A stretch of DNA of 64,000 nt from Tepidiphilus succinatimandens. GTDB lineage: Bacteria > Pseudomonadota > Gammaproteobacteria > Burkholderiales > Rhodocyclaceae. The DNA lies in NCBI RefSeq assembly GCF_006503695.1, contig NZ_SBIK01000002.1:82737-146736 (forward strand), in the 5' to 3' direction. The position numbers were made by a program, and so were the translations under genes. Below are positions 25,257 to 33,451 of this stretch, one piece after another (the first letter of the stretch is position 1; each line of letters starts with the position of its first letter). The notes below the pieces were generated by a model that was not told where the DNA came from, did no database searches, and worked only from the letters and a program-made list of their open reading frames with translations.

Positions 25257-25790
25257 TTACTGGGCTGACGAGGCATTCTTCACGCCGGCGAGGATCTCCT
25301 GCTTGGCCTCCTCGACGCCCGCCCAGCCGAGCACCTTGACCCACTTGCCCGGCTCCAGATCTTTGTAGTGTTCGAAGAAATGCACGGTCTGTTTCAGCAG
25401 GAGCTCCGGAAGATCCTCGAGCGAGTGCACCTTGTCGTAGAGCGGCGTGAGCTTGGACACCGGAACCGCCACCACCTTGGCATCGACTCCCGATTCGTCT
25501 TCCATCTTCAGCAGGCCCACCGGACGGCAGCGGATCACCACCCCCGGTTGCAGCGGAAACGGCGTGACCACGAGCACGTCGACCGGATCGCCGTCACCGG
25601 CCACCGTGTGCGGCACATAGCCGTAATTGAGCGGATAGCGCATCGTCGTACCCATGAAGCGATCGACGAAAATGGCGCCGCTATCCTTGTCTACCTCGAA
25701 CTTGATCGGATCGGACTGTGCCGGGATCTCGATGATGACGTTGATGTCGTTGGGCACGTCCTTGCCGGCGGAAACGCGTTCGAAAGCCAT
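25257..25790 (-). CDS. ppa: Inorganic pyrophosphatase
   Basis: Family I soluble pyrophosphatase, 177 residues, which pulls biosynthetic reactions by hydrolysing PPi. The metal-binding signature is [24 protein letters not shown] and [11 protein letters not shown] are also conserved. ATG 25790 is preceded by GGGAGGAG 6 nt away. The upstream leader contains a hairpin with a U run. nadE, which releases PPi, follows 15 nt downstream. Confidence 0.96.
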   Translation of the reverse strand: MAFERVSAGKDVPNDINVIIEIPAQSDPIKFEVDKDSGAIFVDRFMGTTMRYPLNYGYVPHTVAGDGDPVDVLVVTPFPLQPGVVIRCRPVGLLKMEDESGVDAKVVAVPVSKLTPLYDKVHSLEDLPELLLKQTVHFFEHYKDLEPGKWVKVLGWAGVEEAKQEILAGVKNASSAQ

Positions 25791-25809
25791 GAAAACTCCT
25801 CCCTCGTAC

Positions 25810-25840
25810 AAAAAAATCGCAGCCGGCGGCGTGCGCCGGC
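25810..25840 (-). terminator. Hairpin plus U run in front of ppa
   Basis: Arms of 7 bp at 25822-25828 and 25834-25840 (CGCCGGC type), then five nt and seven U residues (25816-25810). It lies between the TauE/SafE gene and ppa, only 20 nt before the ppa ATG. A minus-strand TATAAT at 25854-25859 lies upstream of it. It may end the hemN transcript or attenuate ppa. Confidence 0.5.
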
Positions 25841-25877
25841 CCTGTCGAGGAGGATTATATAACGGCAGCCTGCGGCT

Positions 25878-26579
25878 TCAGGGGTGGCAGACCACGCCCT
25901 GCCAGATCATGCCGCCCAGCTGCGGCGCGCGCCACAGGCCGAGAAGCCCGAAGGCGACCACCAAGAAGCCCGCGGCGCGGCGCACCCAAGGGTGTCCCGC
26001 CACGTTGCGAAAACGCCGCAACAGCAACCCGGCGGCGAGCAGATTGGGCAGCGTCCCAAGGCCGAAGGCGAACATCACCCCGGCACCGCGCACCCCGTCG
26101 CCCGCCAGCAGCGCCGTCGCAAGCACGCTATAGACGAGCCCACAGGGCAGGAACCCCCACAGTAGACCGAGCGGAAACGCCTGCGCCACCGAGCGCACCG
26201 GCAGGAAACGGCGCGTGAGCGGCTGGATCCGCTGCCAGAGTCGGTGGCCGGCGCGCTCGAATGGCGCGAGCCAGCGCGTCTGGCCGAGGAAATAGAGCCC
26301 CATGGCCACCAGCATGAGGTTGGCGAGCACGTAGAGCGTGAGCTGCACCGGCAGCACCCCTTCGAGCATCCCGCCGATCGCCCCCAGCCAGCCCAACAGC
26401 GCCCCCAGCAGGGTATAGGTGGTGATGCGTCCGAGGTTGTAGGCCAGATGCAGCGGCCACTTCGCCCCCTGCGCCGTCTGCAGCGACAGCGCGCCGACGA
26501 TGCCGCCGCACATGCCGAGGCAATGCACCCCGCCCAGGAGCCCGATGAGGAAGACCGCGAGGAAACCGCTCCAGGCCAC
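25878..26579 (-). CDS. TauE/SafE (DsbD-like) family membrane protein
   Basis: 233 residues with about six hydrophobic segments and the hallmark GGVHCLGMCGGIVGAL near the N-terminus, plus PLGLLWGFLPCGLVYSVL in the middle. This subgroup (often labelled sulfite exporter or cytochrome biogenesis protein) is repeatedly found with hemN and cbb3 genes. The conserved cysteines suggest copper or thiol chemistry during oxidase assembly. It starts 9 nt after hemN, so the pair is probably FNR-controlled together. Substrate is unknown. Confidence 0.8.
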   Translation of the reverse strand: MAWSGFLAVFLIGLLGGVHCLGMCGGIVGALSLQTAQGAKWPLHLAYNLGRITTYTLLGALLGWLGAIGGMLEGVLPVQLTLYVLANLMLVAMGLYFLGQTRWLAPFERAGHRLWQRIQPLTRRFLPVRSVAQAFPLGLLWGFLPCGLVYSVLATALLAGDGVRGAGVMFAFGLGTLPNLLAAGLLLRRFRNVAGHPWVRRAAGFLVVAFGLLGLWRAPQLGGMIWQGVVCHP

Positions 26580-26588
26580 GTCGCCGCC

Positions 26589-27992
26589 TCAGATCACGCG
26601 CGAATAGCGGGCGCGTTCGCGGTCGTGGCGCAGGTAGCGGTCGAACACCATGGCGATCGCCCGCACCAGCAGCCGCCCCGGCGGCAGTACCGTGATCCAG
26701 CGATCTCCGATCTCCACCAACCCCGCCTCGGCCATGCGCGCCAGGTCGTTCAGCTCCGGCGCGAAATAACGGCGGAAGTCGATGAGATGCGCGATCTCGA
26801 TCGATTCGATCGACAGCTCGAAATGGCACATCAACGCCTGGATGATGGAACGGCGCAGCACGTCGTCGGCGGTCAGTTCCACCCCGCGCAGCACCGGCAG
26901 CTCACCGCGCTCGAGCGCGTCGTAGTAGTCTTCCTCGGTCTTGTGATTCTGCGCGTAGATCGCCCCCAGCTTGCTGATGGAGGAGGTGCCGAAAGCGATC
27001 ATGTCGCACTCGGCCTGGGTCGAATAGCCCTGAAAATTGCGGTGCAGGCGCCCCTGCTGCTGGGCGATCGTCAGCTCGTCGTCGGGCTTGGCGAAGTGAT
27101 CCATGCCGATATAGACGTAGCCGGCATCGACCAGACGCTCGATGGCGTACTTCATGATGCCGAGCTTGTCGGCCGCCGTGGGCAGGGCCGCCTCCTCGAT
27201 GCGCCGCTGCGGCTTGAAGAGCCGCGGCAGGTGGGCATAGCTGTAGAGCGAGAGGCGATCGGGCGAGAGTTCGATCACCCGTTCGAGGGTAGCGGCGAAC
27301 CGCTCCACCGTCTGGTGCGGCAAACCATAGATGAGATCCATGCTCACCGACTTGAAGCCATTGTCGCGCGCCGCTTCCAGCACCGCCGCCGTCTCGTCGA
27401 AACTCTGGATGCGATTGACCGCGGCCTGCACCAGCGGGTCGAAGTCCTGCACCCCGATGCTCATGCGGTTGAATCCGAGCTCGGCGAGCAAGGCCACCTG
27501 CGCCGCATCCACCTTGCGCGGGTCGACCTCGATGGAGAATTCCCCATGCTCGGCGAGCTGGAAATGCGCCCGGATCGCCGCCATCAACCGGCGCATCTCG
27601 TCTTCGGCCAGGAAAGTGGGCGTGCCGCCGCCCAGGTGCAGCTGGGTAACCTCACGGCCGCCAGCCAGATGCCCATCGACGAGCTCGATCTCGCGCTCGA
27701 GGAAATCGAGGTAGCGCGCGCTGCGGGAATGATCCTTGGTGATGATCTTGTTGCAGGCGCAATAGTAACAGATCGTATTGCAGAAGGGGATGTGCACGTA
27801 TAATGACAGCGGCCGGTTGAGCCCCCCCACCTCGCGGCTGCCAAGCCAGCGGGCATACTGGGCCGGCCCGAAGGCTTCGACGAAGCGATCGGCCGTGGGG
27901 TAAGAGGTATAACGCGGCCCGCTGATGTCGAAACGACGGATCAGCTCCGGGTCGACGACGAGACGATGGGTTTCCTGCATCGCGGTGCTCAT
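26589..27992 (-). CDS. hemN: Oxygen-independent coproporphyrinogen III dehydrogenase
   Basis: Radical SAM enzyme making protoporphyrinogen IX without O2, supplying heme under low oxygen. It has 467 residues from ATG 27992 (a TTG at 28007 abuts the GGAGG and is not used). The cluster motif is C71-x3-C75-x2-C78 in PFCNTICYYCAC, and LHLGGGTPTFL, SMDLIYGLPHQT and AFGTSSISKL match HemN rather than HemW. An FNR box about 43 nt upstream of the likely start points to anaerobic induction. Confidence 0.95.
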   Translation of the reverse strand: MSTAMQETHRLVVDPELIRRFDISGPRYTSYPTADRFVEAFGPAQYARWLGSREVGGLNRPLSLYVHIPFCNTICYYCACNKIITKDHSRSARYLDFLEREIELVDGHLAGGREVTQLHLGGGTPTFLAEDEMRRLMAAIRAHFQLAEHGEFSIEVDPRKVDAAQVALLAELGFNRMSIGVQDFDPLVQAAVNRIQSFDETAAVLEAARDNGFKSVSMDLIYGLPHQTVERFAATLERVIELSPDRLSLYSYAHLPRLFKPQRRIEEAALPTAADKLGIMKYAIERLVDAGYVYIGMDHFAKPDDELTIAQQQGRLHRNFQGYSTQAECDMIAFGTSSISKLGAIYAQNHKTEEDYYDALERGELPVLRGVELTADDVLRRSIIQALMCHFELSIESIEIAHLIDFRRYFAPELNDLARMAEAGLVEIGDRWITVLPPGRLLVRAIAMVFDRYLRHDRERARYSRVI

Positions 27993-28012
27993 GAACGCCT
28001 GCGGCAACCTCC

Positions 28013-28056
28013 ATAATATGGCACGAATCGGCCAACGATGAGTTGACCGCCATCAA
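28013..28056. promoter_or_regulatory. FNR box between hemN and fnr, with hemN -10
   Basis: TTGAC-CGCC-ATCAA at 28043-28056 differs from the FNR consensus TTGAT-N4-ATCAA at one base. On the minus strand a -10-like TATTAT (28018-28013) follows at the distance of an FNR-activated promoter (centre near -43). For fnr, on the other strand, no -10 follows the box, so there it would more likely repress or autoregulate. Confidence 0.75.
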
Positions 28057-28089
28057 CGAAAACGTTTCCTTTCCCCCCAGAGAAGCACA

Positions 28090-28827
28090 ATGGACCTCCA
28101 ACTTCCGCCCACCTTGCGCCAATTGCGCGTGGCCTGCTCCCAGTGCAACCTCATGGAACTGTGCCTGCCGGTCGGGCTGAGCGAAGAAGACGTGGCCCGC
28201 ATCGAGGAACTCATCGGCACCCGGCGCAAGCTCAAACGCCATCAAGCGCTCTACGAAGTGCGCAGCCCCTTCCAAGCACTCTACGCCATCCGCGCCGGCT
28301 CGTTCAAGACCACCATCGTGCTTGAGGACGGGCGGGAACAGGTCACCGGATTCCAGATGACCGGCGAGCTCCTGGGGCTGGACGGCATCAGCACGGGGCT
28401 GCACGTCGTCAGCGCCATCGCGCTCGAAGACAGCGAGGTGTGCGTGATCGAATACGCCCGCCTCGAAGCGCTCGCACGCGAAATCCACGGACTTCAAGCG
28501 CAATTTCACAAGGTGCTCTCGCGCGAGATCGTGCGCGAACAAAGTGTCATGATGCTGCTCGGCACCATGCGCGCCGAAGAGCGGCTTGCCGCATTCCTGC
28601 TCAACCTCGCCCAACGCTTCGCCGCCCGTGGATTCTCCGGCACGGAATTCCGGCTGCGGATGACGCGCGAAGAAATCGGCTCCTACCTCGGGCTCAAGCT
28701 CGAGACGGTCTCCCGCACCCTGTCGCACTTCCAGGAAGAAGGGCTCATCGAGGTGCAGCACAAGAACATCCGGCTGCGCGACCGGGAGCGCCTGCGTGGT
28801 CTCATCCAGGCGCCCCTGTCTCACTAA
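28090..28827 (+). CDS. fnr: FNR family oxygen-sensing transcriptional regulator
   Basis: CRP/FNR regulator that binds DNA as an [4Fe-4S] dimer without oxygen. 245 residues. N-terminal cysteines C16, C19, C25 (ACSQCNLMELC) and C118 (SEVCVIEY) match the four ligands of E. coli FNR. The cNMP-like beta roll is followed by the dimer helix and the helix-turn-helix TREEIGSYLGLKLETVSRTL, whose E-x2-SR pattern predicts TTGAT half-sites. Divergent from hemN and about 8.7 kb from the cco genes that carry matching boxes. Confidence 0.95.
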   Translation: MDLQLPPTLRQLRVACSQCNLMELCLPVGLSEEDVARIEELIGTRRKLKRHQALYEVRSPFQALYAIRAGSFKTTIVLEDGREQVTGFQMTGELLGLDGISTGLHVVSAIALEDSEVCVIEYARLEALAREIHGLQAQFHKVLSREIVREQSVMMLLGTMRAEERLAAFLLNLAQRFAARGFSGTEFRLRMTREEIGSYLGLKLETVSRTLSHFQEEGLIEVQHKNIRLRDRERLRGLIQAPLSH

Positions 28828-28845
28828 ACACGAACCGGCGCGCCG

Positions 28846-30612
28846 TCAGCGCTCGAGGACGTAGCTTCCCGGCGCCTTTCCGAGTGAAGGCACGCTCGCC
28901 GGGTCCTTCGGCGCCACCAGTTCGCCCGCCTGCGGTCTGAGCCAGGCGACCCAATCGTCCCACCAGCTGTTGGGATGCTCGGGTGCCGACTTGAGCCAGG
29001 AATCGGCTCGCGGCACCGGATCGCCGACGTCGCTCACCCAGTACTTGCGCTTTGGTGGATCTTTCGGCGGGTTGACGATACCCAGGATGTGACCCGAGCT
29101 CGACAGCACATAGCGCCGCGGCCCGCGCACGTGCCGCAGCAGCTTGAAAGTCTGCTGCCAGGGGGCAATGTGATCGTCTTCGGTGCCCACGGCATAGACC
29201 GGTTGCACGATCTGGCGCAGATCCACGGGAACGCCCGCCAGGGTCAGCGCATCGGGCTGGATGAGGCGGTTGTTGAGATAGAACTCGCGCAGATACCAGC
29301 AGTGCATCTTCGCCGGCATGCGCGTCGGATCCATGTTCCAGTAGAGCACGTCGAAAGGCGCCGGCTCCTCGCCGTAGAGCCAGCCGTGCACGACGTAGCG
29401 CCAGATGAGACTGTTGGAGCGTAACAAGCGAAACGCCTCAGCCATGTCCTCGCCGCGCAGATAACCGTCGAGCTGCATCTTGCGGCAGAGAAAATCGACC
29501 GTGGCCGGATCGATGAAGACCTCGATGTCGCCCGGGGCGGAGAAATCGACGAGGGTCGTGAAGAAGGTTGCATCCGCCACGGGGCATGCGTCTGCCCCCG
29601 CCTTGCGGTTCATCACCGCGAGGTAGCTCGCCAAGGCCGTACCGCCGATGCAATAGCCCACGGCATTGACCTTGTCGGCGCCGGTGATCGAACGTGCCGT
29701 CTCGACGAGCACGTCCACCCCCTGCATGAGATAGTCGTCGAAGGTCGTGTTGGCCATCTCGCGCGTGGGGTTCTTCCAGCTGATGATAAAGACTTCGAAC
29801 CCTTGGTCGCACAGATACTTCACCAGGCTCTTGTCGGGAGTGAGATCGAGCACATAGAACTTGTTGATCCACGGCGGCACGATCACCACCGGACGGCGAT
29901 GCACCTGCGGCCGGGTCGGCGCATAGCGGATGATCTCCACCAGCCCATTGCGGTGCACCACATCCCCCGGCGTCGTGGCGAGGTTCACCCCGACGTGGAA
30001 GTCGTCCGGCCGCGTCATCCGCACCTGCCCGGCCGCCAGATCGGCGAAAAAGTTCTTGAACCCTTCGAAGAGGCTCAACCCCCACGTCTTGGCGGCAAGC
30101 TCGCGCGCCTTGGGGTTGGTCCAAAAGAAATTGGTCGGTGCAAGCGCATTGACGAATTCCCCCGTCCAGAAAACGGCGCGGCGCCGTTCGCGCTCGTCGA
30201 TCGCGGGGGTTTGGCGCACCATCTCGACCAGGGACTGCCCCCAACCGAGATAGCCCTGCTGCAGGGTCGACCACCAGACCGATTCGGTCCATACGGGATG
30301 GTCCCAACGGATGTCATAAGGCTCGGGAACGAAAGGCGGCTCGGCCGGCTGACCCGAGAGGCGCTGCGCGACATAGCGCATCAGCGCGACGTTGCGCTTG
30401 CCGAGCTCGATCTCCTTCGACCACAGCGCCACCGGATGCAAGGCCCAAAGCACCTGCGCGTGCAGAATGGGGGCGATGTTGCCCAAGGGATCGAAACTGC
30501 CCTCCATGGCGCGATGCACGATCTCCGCCACCTGTTCGGGCGTCTCCTCGATGCGCCGTTCCACTTCCTCGCGCGGCTCCTGCCGCGGATTGCGTGCCCT
30601 ACTTCTCGCCAT
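28846..30612 (-). CDS. phaC: Class I poly(3-hydroxyalkanoate) synthase PhaC
   Basis: Polymerises (R)-3-hydroxyacyl-CoA to PHA granules. 588 residues from ATG 30612, which has GAGGAGG upstream. The catalytic triad is visible as C321 (GYCIGG lipase-like box), D480 (GTEDDHIAPW) and H508 (SSSGHI). The N-terminal regulatory domain of about 200 residues is complete. phaA/phaB are not adjacent. It overlaps the upstream beta-CASP RNase gene by 14 nt and ends 18 nt from the convergent fnr. Confidence 0.95.
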   Translation of the reverse strand: MARSRARNPRQEPREEVERRIEETPEQVAEIVHRAMEGSFDPLGNIAPILHAQVLWALHPVALWSKEIELGKRNVALMRYVAQRLSGQPAEPPFVPEPYDIRWDHPVWTESVWWSTLQQGYLGWGQSLVEMVRQTPAIDERERRRAVFWTGEFVNALAPTNFFWTNPKARELAAKTWGLSLFEGFKNFFADLAAGQVRMTRPDDFHVGVNLATTPGDVVHRNGLVEIIRYAPTRPQVHRRPVVIVPPWINKFYVLDLTPDKSLVKYLCDQGFEVFIISWKNPTREMANTTFDDYLMQGVDVLVETARSITGADKVNAVGYCIGGTALASYLAVMNRKAGADACPVADATFFTTLVDFSAPGDIEVFIDPATVDFLCRKMQLDGYLRGEDMAEAFRLLRSNSLIWRYVVHGWLYGEEPAPFDVLYWNMDPTRMPAKMHCWYLREFYLNNRLIQPDALTLAGVPVDLRQIVQPVYAVGTEDDHIAPWQQTFKLLRHVRGPRRYVLSSSGHILGIVNPPKDPPKRKYWVSDVGDPVPRADSWLKSAPEHPNSWWDDWVAWLRPQAGELVAPKDPASVPSLGKAPGSYVLER

Positions 30613-32152
30613 GACGACCTCCTCGTTGCCAAGAATCCTGCCACGTCTGACCGCGAGCCGGGATCTCGACGCTGGACCAACCGAGCTCGCTGCGGATCGT
30701 ATGGGCAAAGGACTGCGACTGCCCCGATTCGCCGTGCGTGACGAAACACTGCTGCGGCGGGCGCCGGAAACCGCGCAACCAGCCGAGCAAACCTTGCCGG
30801 TCTGCATGCGCAGACATGCTGCCTATCGTATGCAGACTGGCGCGCACCGCGATCCGTTCCCCGAAGATCGTCACCTGCTGCGCCCCATCGACGAGCCGCC
30901 GCCCCAAGGTGCCTGCCGCCTGGAAGCCGGCAATGACGATGGCGCATTCCGGCCGGGGTAGATTGTATTTTAGGTGATATTTGATGCGACCGGCCTCGCA
31001 CATGCCACTGGCTGAAACAATCACCAGCCCTGAGCGCACGCCGTTGAGCGCCATCGACTCCTCCACGCTTGCCGTGAATCGCAGACGGAAACGGTCGCGG
31101 TTACGCTGCATCCAGGAAAAAAGCTCTCGGCTGGGTTCATCCCACAGCTCGAGGTGACGCGCCGAGATCTCGCTCGCCTCGGTGGCCATGGGCGAGTCGA
31201 CCACCACGTTGAGAGAATTCAAGCGGCCGCGGCGTACCAGATCGGCGAGCAGCAGGATCATCTCTTGGGTGCGACCGACGGCAAAGGCCGGGATCACGAC
31301 GTTGCCCCGCGGCAGCGTCTGGCGCAGCACCGTCTCCAGCTCGGCGACCGACTCGTCCCATGGGCGATGTTCCCGATCGCCGTAAGTCGATTCGACCCAG
31401 ACGACGTCGGCTTCAGGAATCAGCGCTGGATCGCGCACCAAGGGCCTCCCCGGCATGCCCAGATCCCCGCTGAACACCCAGCGGCGCAGCGCCCCGTCGC
31501 CGCGCTCGAGCTCCAGCTCGAGGATGGCCGAACCCAGGATGTGCCCGGCGTCATGAAACCTGGCCCGCACACCCGCCACCACGGGAAACCAGCGCCCATA
31601 ATCGTGTCGCTGCAGCCAGCGCAGGCTCTCCTGTGCCTGCGCCACCGTGTAGAGCGGCGCATCGGAGACCATCAGACGGCGGCGGGTACGATGCGACTGT
31701 TTCGAGAGCCACTCCCATTCCTTTTCCTGGATGTGGGCGCTGTCGAGCAGCATCACCCGCAACAAATCGGCGGTCGCCTCCGTCACATGGATCGGCGCCC
31801 TTGCGCCCAAGGCCACCAGACGCGGCAGCAAACCGGAATGATCCAGATGCGCATGGGTGACGATCACCGCCTGCAGCGCCCAAGGATCGAACGCGAAGGC
31901 TTCCAGGTTCTTGCGCGTCGCCTCGCGCCCTCCCTGGAACATGCCGCACTCGACGAGAAACTCGCCGCCAGGCGCCGCCACGTGGTAACACGACCCCGTG
32001 ACCTCTTGCACTCCCCCGAGGAAACGCACCTCGGGAAAGAGAGGAAGGTGCCGGCGCAAAAAATGGGGCGGCTCGCGACGGCGCCCTTTTCCTGCACCGT
32101 GTCCTTCATGGTTTTCGGCATCATTTCCCGGTCGTCGCCCTTTCTTCGTCAT
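30599..32152 (-). CDS. Beta-CASP metallo-beta-lactamase RNA-processing exonuclease
   Basis: 517 residues. The metallo-beta-lactamase fold opens with EVRFLGGVQEVTGSCYHV; the zinc motif is H100-x-H102-x-D104-H105 (VTHAHLDHSG). The beta-CASP part contains IPAFAVGRTQEMI and VIVSASGMCEAGR, and the last zinc ligand lies in SMSAHADRQGLLGWL. This is the CPSF73-like group found in bacteria (YsxG-type annotations). The first 40 residues are basic and low-complexity, so the real start may be later. It is translationally coupled to phaC. Confidence 0.88.
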   Translation of the reverse strand: MTKKGRRPGNDAENHEGHGAGKGRRREPPHFLRRHLPLFPEVRFLGGVQEVTGSCYHVAAPGGEFLVECGMFQGGREATRKNLEAFAFDPWALQAVIVTHAHLDHSGLLPRLVALGARAPIHVTEATADLLRVMLLDSAHIQEKEWEWLSKQSHRTRRRLMVSDAPLYTVAQAQESLRWLQRHDYGRWFPVVAGVRARFHDAGHILGSAILELELERGDGALRRWVFSGDLGMPGRPLVRDPALIPEADVVWVESTYGDREHRPWDESVAELETVLRQTLPRGNVVIPAFAVGRTQEMILLLADLVRRGRLNSLNVVVDSPMATEASEISARHLELWDEPSRELFSWMQRNRDRFRLRFTASVEESMALNGVRSGLVIVSASGMCEAGRIKYHLKYNLPRPECAIVIAGFQAAGTLGRRLVDGAQQVTIFGERIAVRASLHTIGSMSAHADRQGLLGWLRGFRRPPQQCFVTHGESGQSQSFAHTIRSELGWSSVEIPARGQTWQDSWQRGGRHGEK

Positions 32153-32153
32153 C

Positions 32154-32181
32154 TTGCACCTCGGCCGAGCGTGGTTATAAT
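32154..32181 (+). promoter_or_regulatory. Sigma-70 promoter of the universal stress gene
   Basis: TTGCAC (32154-32159), 16-nt spacer, TATAAT (32176-32181). The ribosome site GAGGAGG at 32202-32208 and the ATG at 32216 follow. It starts inside the first codons of the divergent RNase gene. Confidence 0.7.
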
Positions 32182-32215
32182 GGGTCGATGTTAACCTACT
32201 CGAGGAGGGAGCACG

Positions 32216-32659
32216 ATGTTCAAACACATTCTGGTGCCGACGGACGGCTCGGATCTGTCGCGCAGCGCCTCTGAGCGCGCCGTCGCCTTTGCCAAAAGCA
32301 TTGGCGCGAAAATCACCTTTTTCTACGCCCAACCGGATTTTCCGCTGCCGGTCTACGGCGAAGGCGCCCTGATCGACCCCACCACGCCGGATCAATTCCG
32401 CCGCGCGGCCAAGGAAGAAGCCGACCGGATCCTCGCCGAAGCCAAGGCGATGGCGGAAAAGGAAAACGTGCCGTGCGACACCGACACGGTGGTGAGCGAC
32501 ACGCCGTGGGAGGCGATCATCGACTGCGCCCAGCGCCACGGCTGCGACCTCATCTTCATGGCCTCACACGGCCGACGCGGTCTGGCGGGCCTCCTGCTCG
32601 GCAGCGAGACGCAAAAAGTGCTTACCCACAGCAAGCTGCCGGTGCTCGTCTACCGCTGA
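32216..32659 (+). CDS. Universal stress protein UspA family
   Basis: 147-residue single-domain Usp. It starts MFKHILVPTDGSDLSRSASE and has the ATP-binding pattern G-x2-G-x9-G(S) in SHGRRGLAGLLLGSETQKVL, so it is of the nucleotide-binding type. A promoter with near-perfect boxes and a strong ribosome site predict high expression. A clear terminator follows. Its place between the phaC/RNase pair and the cbb3 genes fits a low-oxygen stress role, which is inference. Confidence 0.92.
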   Translation: MFKHILVPTDGSDLSRSASERAVAFAKSIGAKITFFYAQPDFPLPVYGEGALIDPTTPDQFRRAAKEEADRILAEAKAMAEKENVPCDTDTVVSDTPWEAIIDCAQRHGCDLIFMASHGRRGLAGLLLGSETQKVLTHSKLPVLVYR

Positions 32660-32682
32660 GCCCCTTTGCCCGCTGTACTCAA

Positions 32683-32707
32683 AAAAGGCCGCACGATGCG
32701 GCCTTTT
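32683..32707. terminator. Intrinsic terminator after the usp gene
   Basis: AAAAGGCCGC (32683-32692), loop ACGAT, GCGGCCTTTT (32698-32707). A run of A's before and T's after makes it bidirectional, serving the convergent end of the cco cluster too. Confidence 0.9.
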
Positions 32708-32718
32708 CTCGTTTCGCG

Positions 32719-32901
32719 TTACGACAAACGGTGCTTCTGTTGCCCCGAAGAGGCGGCGGTGCTGCCACTTTTTTCCTCTTCCTGGATCTGCTGCTTGACG
32801 TAGCGGTAGATGTAAAACGCCATCACGATGATGAAGGCGATGGTGAAGAGGCTCAGCAAGCCAATCCCCGAAGAAAACAATTCACGCAGTGCATCCGACA
32901 T
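32719..32901 (-). CDS. DUF3149-like small membrane protein
   Basis: 60 residues: a short N-terminus (MSDALRELFSSGIG), one transmembrane helix (LLSLFTIAFIIVMAFYIYRYV) and a charged tail. Size, layout and its place at the end of a cco cluster match DUF3149 proteins, whose function is unknown. GGAGGG precedes the ATG and it lies 15 nt after fixH. An accessory role in cbb3 assembly is inferred from position only. Confidence 0.7.
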   Translation of the reverse strand: MSDALRELFSSGIGLLSLFTIAFIIVMAFYIYRYVKQQIQEEEKSGSTAASSGQQKHRLS

Positions 32902-32916
32902 GGCACGTCCCTCCTT

Positions 32917-33447
32917 TCAGTCTGCTGCAGGTACGAACGGTTCGATTTTCACCTCGCTCTCTGTGGGAACATGCACGGTCCCGTTCAGTCGCCACTCGCG
33001 GGACTCATCTTCGATCTGCACCAGCCAGCGCCCAGCGTTGAGCGGCGCAATCGGCGCGACGTAGCGCCCCTCGTCGCGCACCAGGCGCACCACCTGATCC
33101 ATGCCGGCCCGGGTGGGATGGGTGAGCGTCACGACGAGAAAAGGCGGTCTCGCCTTGGCGCGCTCCTCGTCGAAGCGCAGGCGCAGACGCTCGGCATCGA
33201 TGCTCACATAGGCGGTCAGGCCGAGCTCGCCGGCCTTCAGCGATCGATCCATCGTCTTGCGGATCGCCAAGCCTTCCTTGTAATAATCGTCGACCACCAA
33301 GCCATCCCAGGTCTTGATCGCCAGCCACAGGGTGATGAACCCGCCCACCACCGCTGCCGCCGGCGGCAGCATCAGCAGCCATGGCCATTTCTGGCGGTAC
33401 CAGGGTATCGTCCGGGACGTATTGCGCGCATCCATCCGAGCTTCCAT
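32917..33447 (-). CDS. ccoH: FixH family cbb3 accessory protein
   Basis: 176 residues; one N-terminal transmembrane helix (WPWLLMLPPAAAVVGGFITLWLA) followed by a periplasmic domain of the FixH family, with the typical DDYYKEGLAIRK after the helix. CcoH/FixH binds CcoN and stabilises early assembly intermediates of the oxidase. ATG 33447 is used; ATG 33435 is an equally possible start. It begins 4 nt after ccoG. Confidence 0.87.
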   Translation of the reverse strand: MEARMDARNTSRTIPWYRQKWPWLLMLPPAAAVVGGFITLWLAIKTWDGLVVDDYYKEGLAIRKTMDRSLKAGELGLTAYVSIDAERLRLRFDEERAKARPPFLVVTLTHPTRAGMDQVVRLVRDEGRYVAPIAPLNAGRWLVQIEDESREWRLNGTVHVPTESEVKIEPFVPAAD

Positions 33448-33451
33448 TGCC

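Noticed and set aside
28043..28056. FNR box as activator of fnr itself
   Set aside because: No -10 element lies at class I or II distance on the + strand; only the hemN side has one.
30613..30807. Extended PhaC start at 30807
   Set aside because: The extension overlaps the RNase gene, is Arg/Ser-rich and lacks a ribosome site, while ATG 30612 has GAGGAGG and the normal N-terminus.
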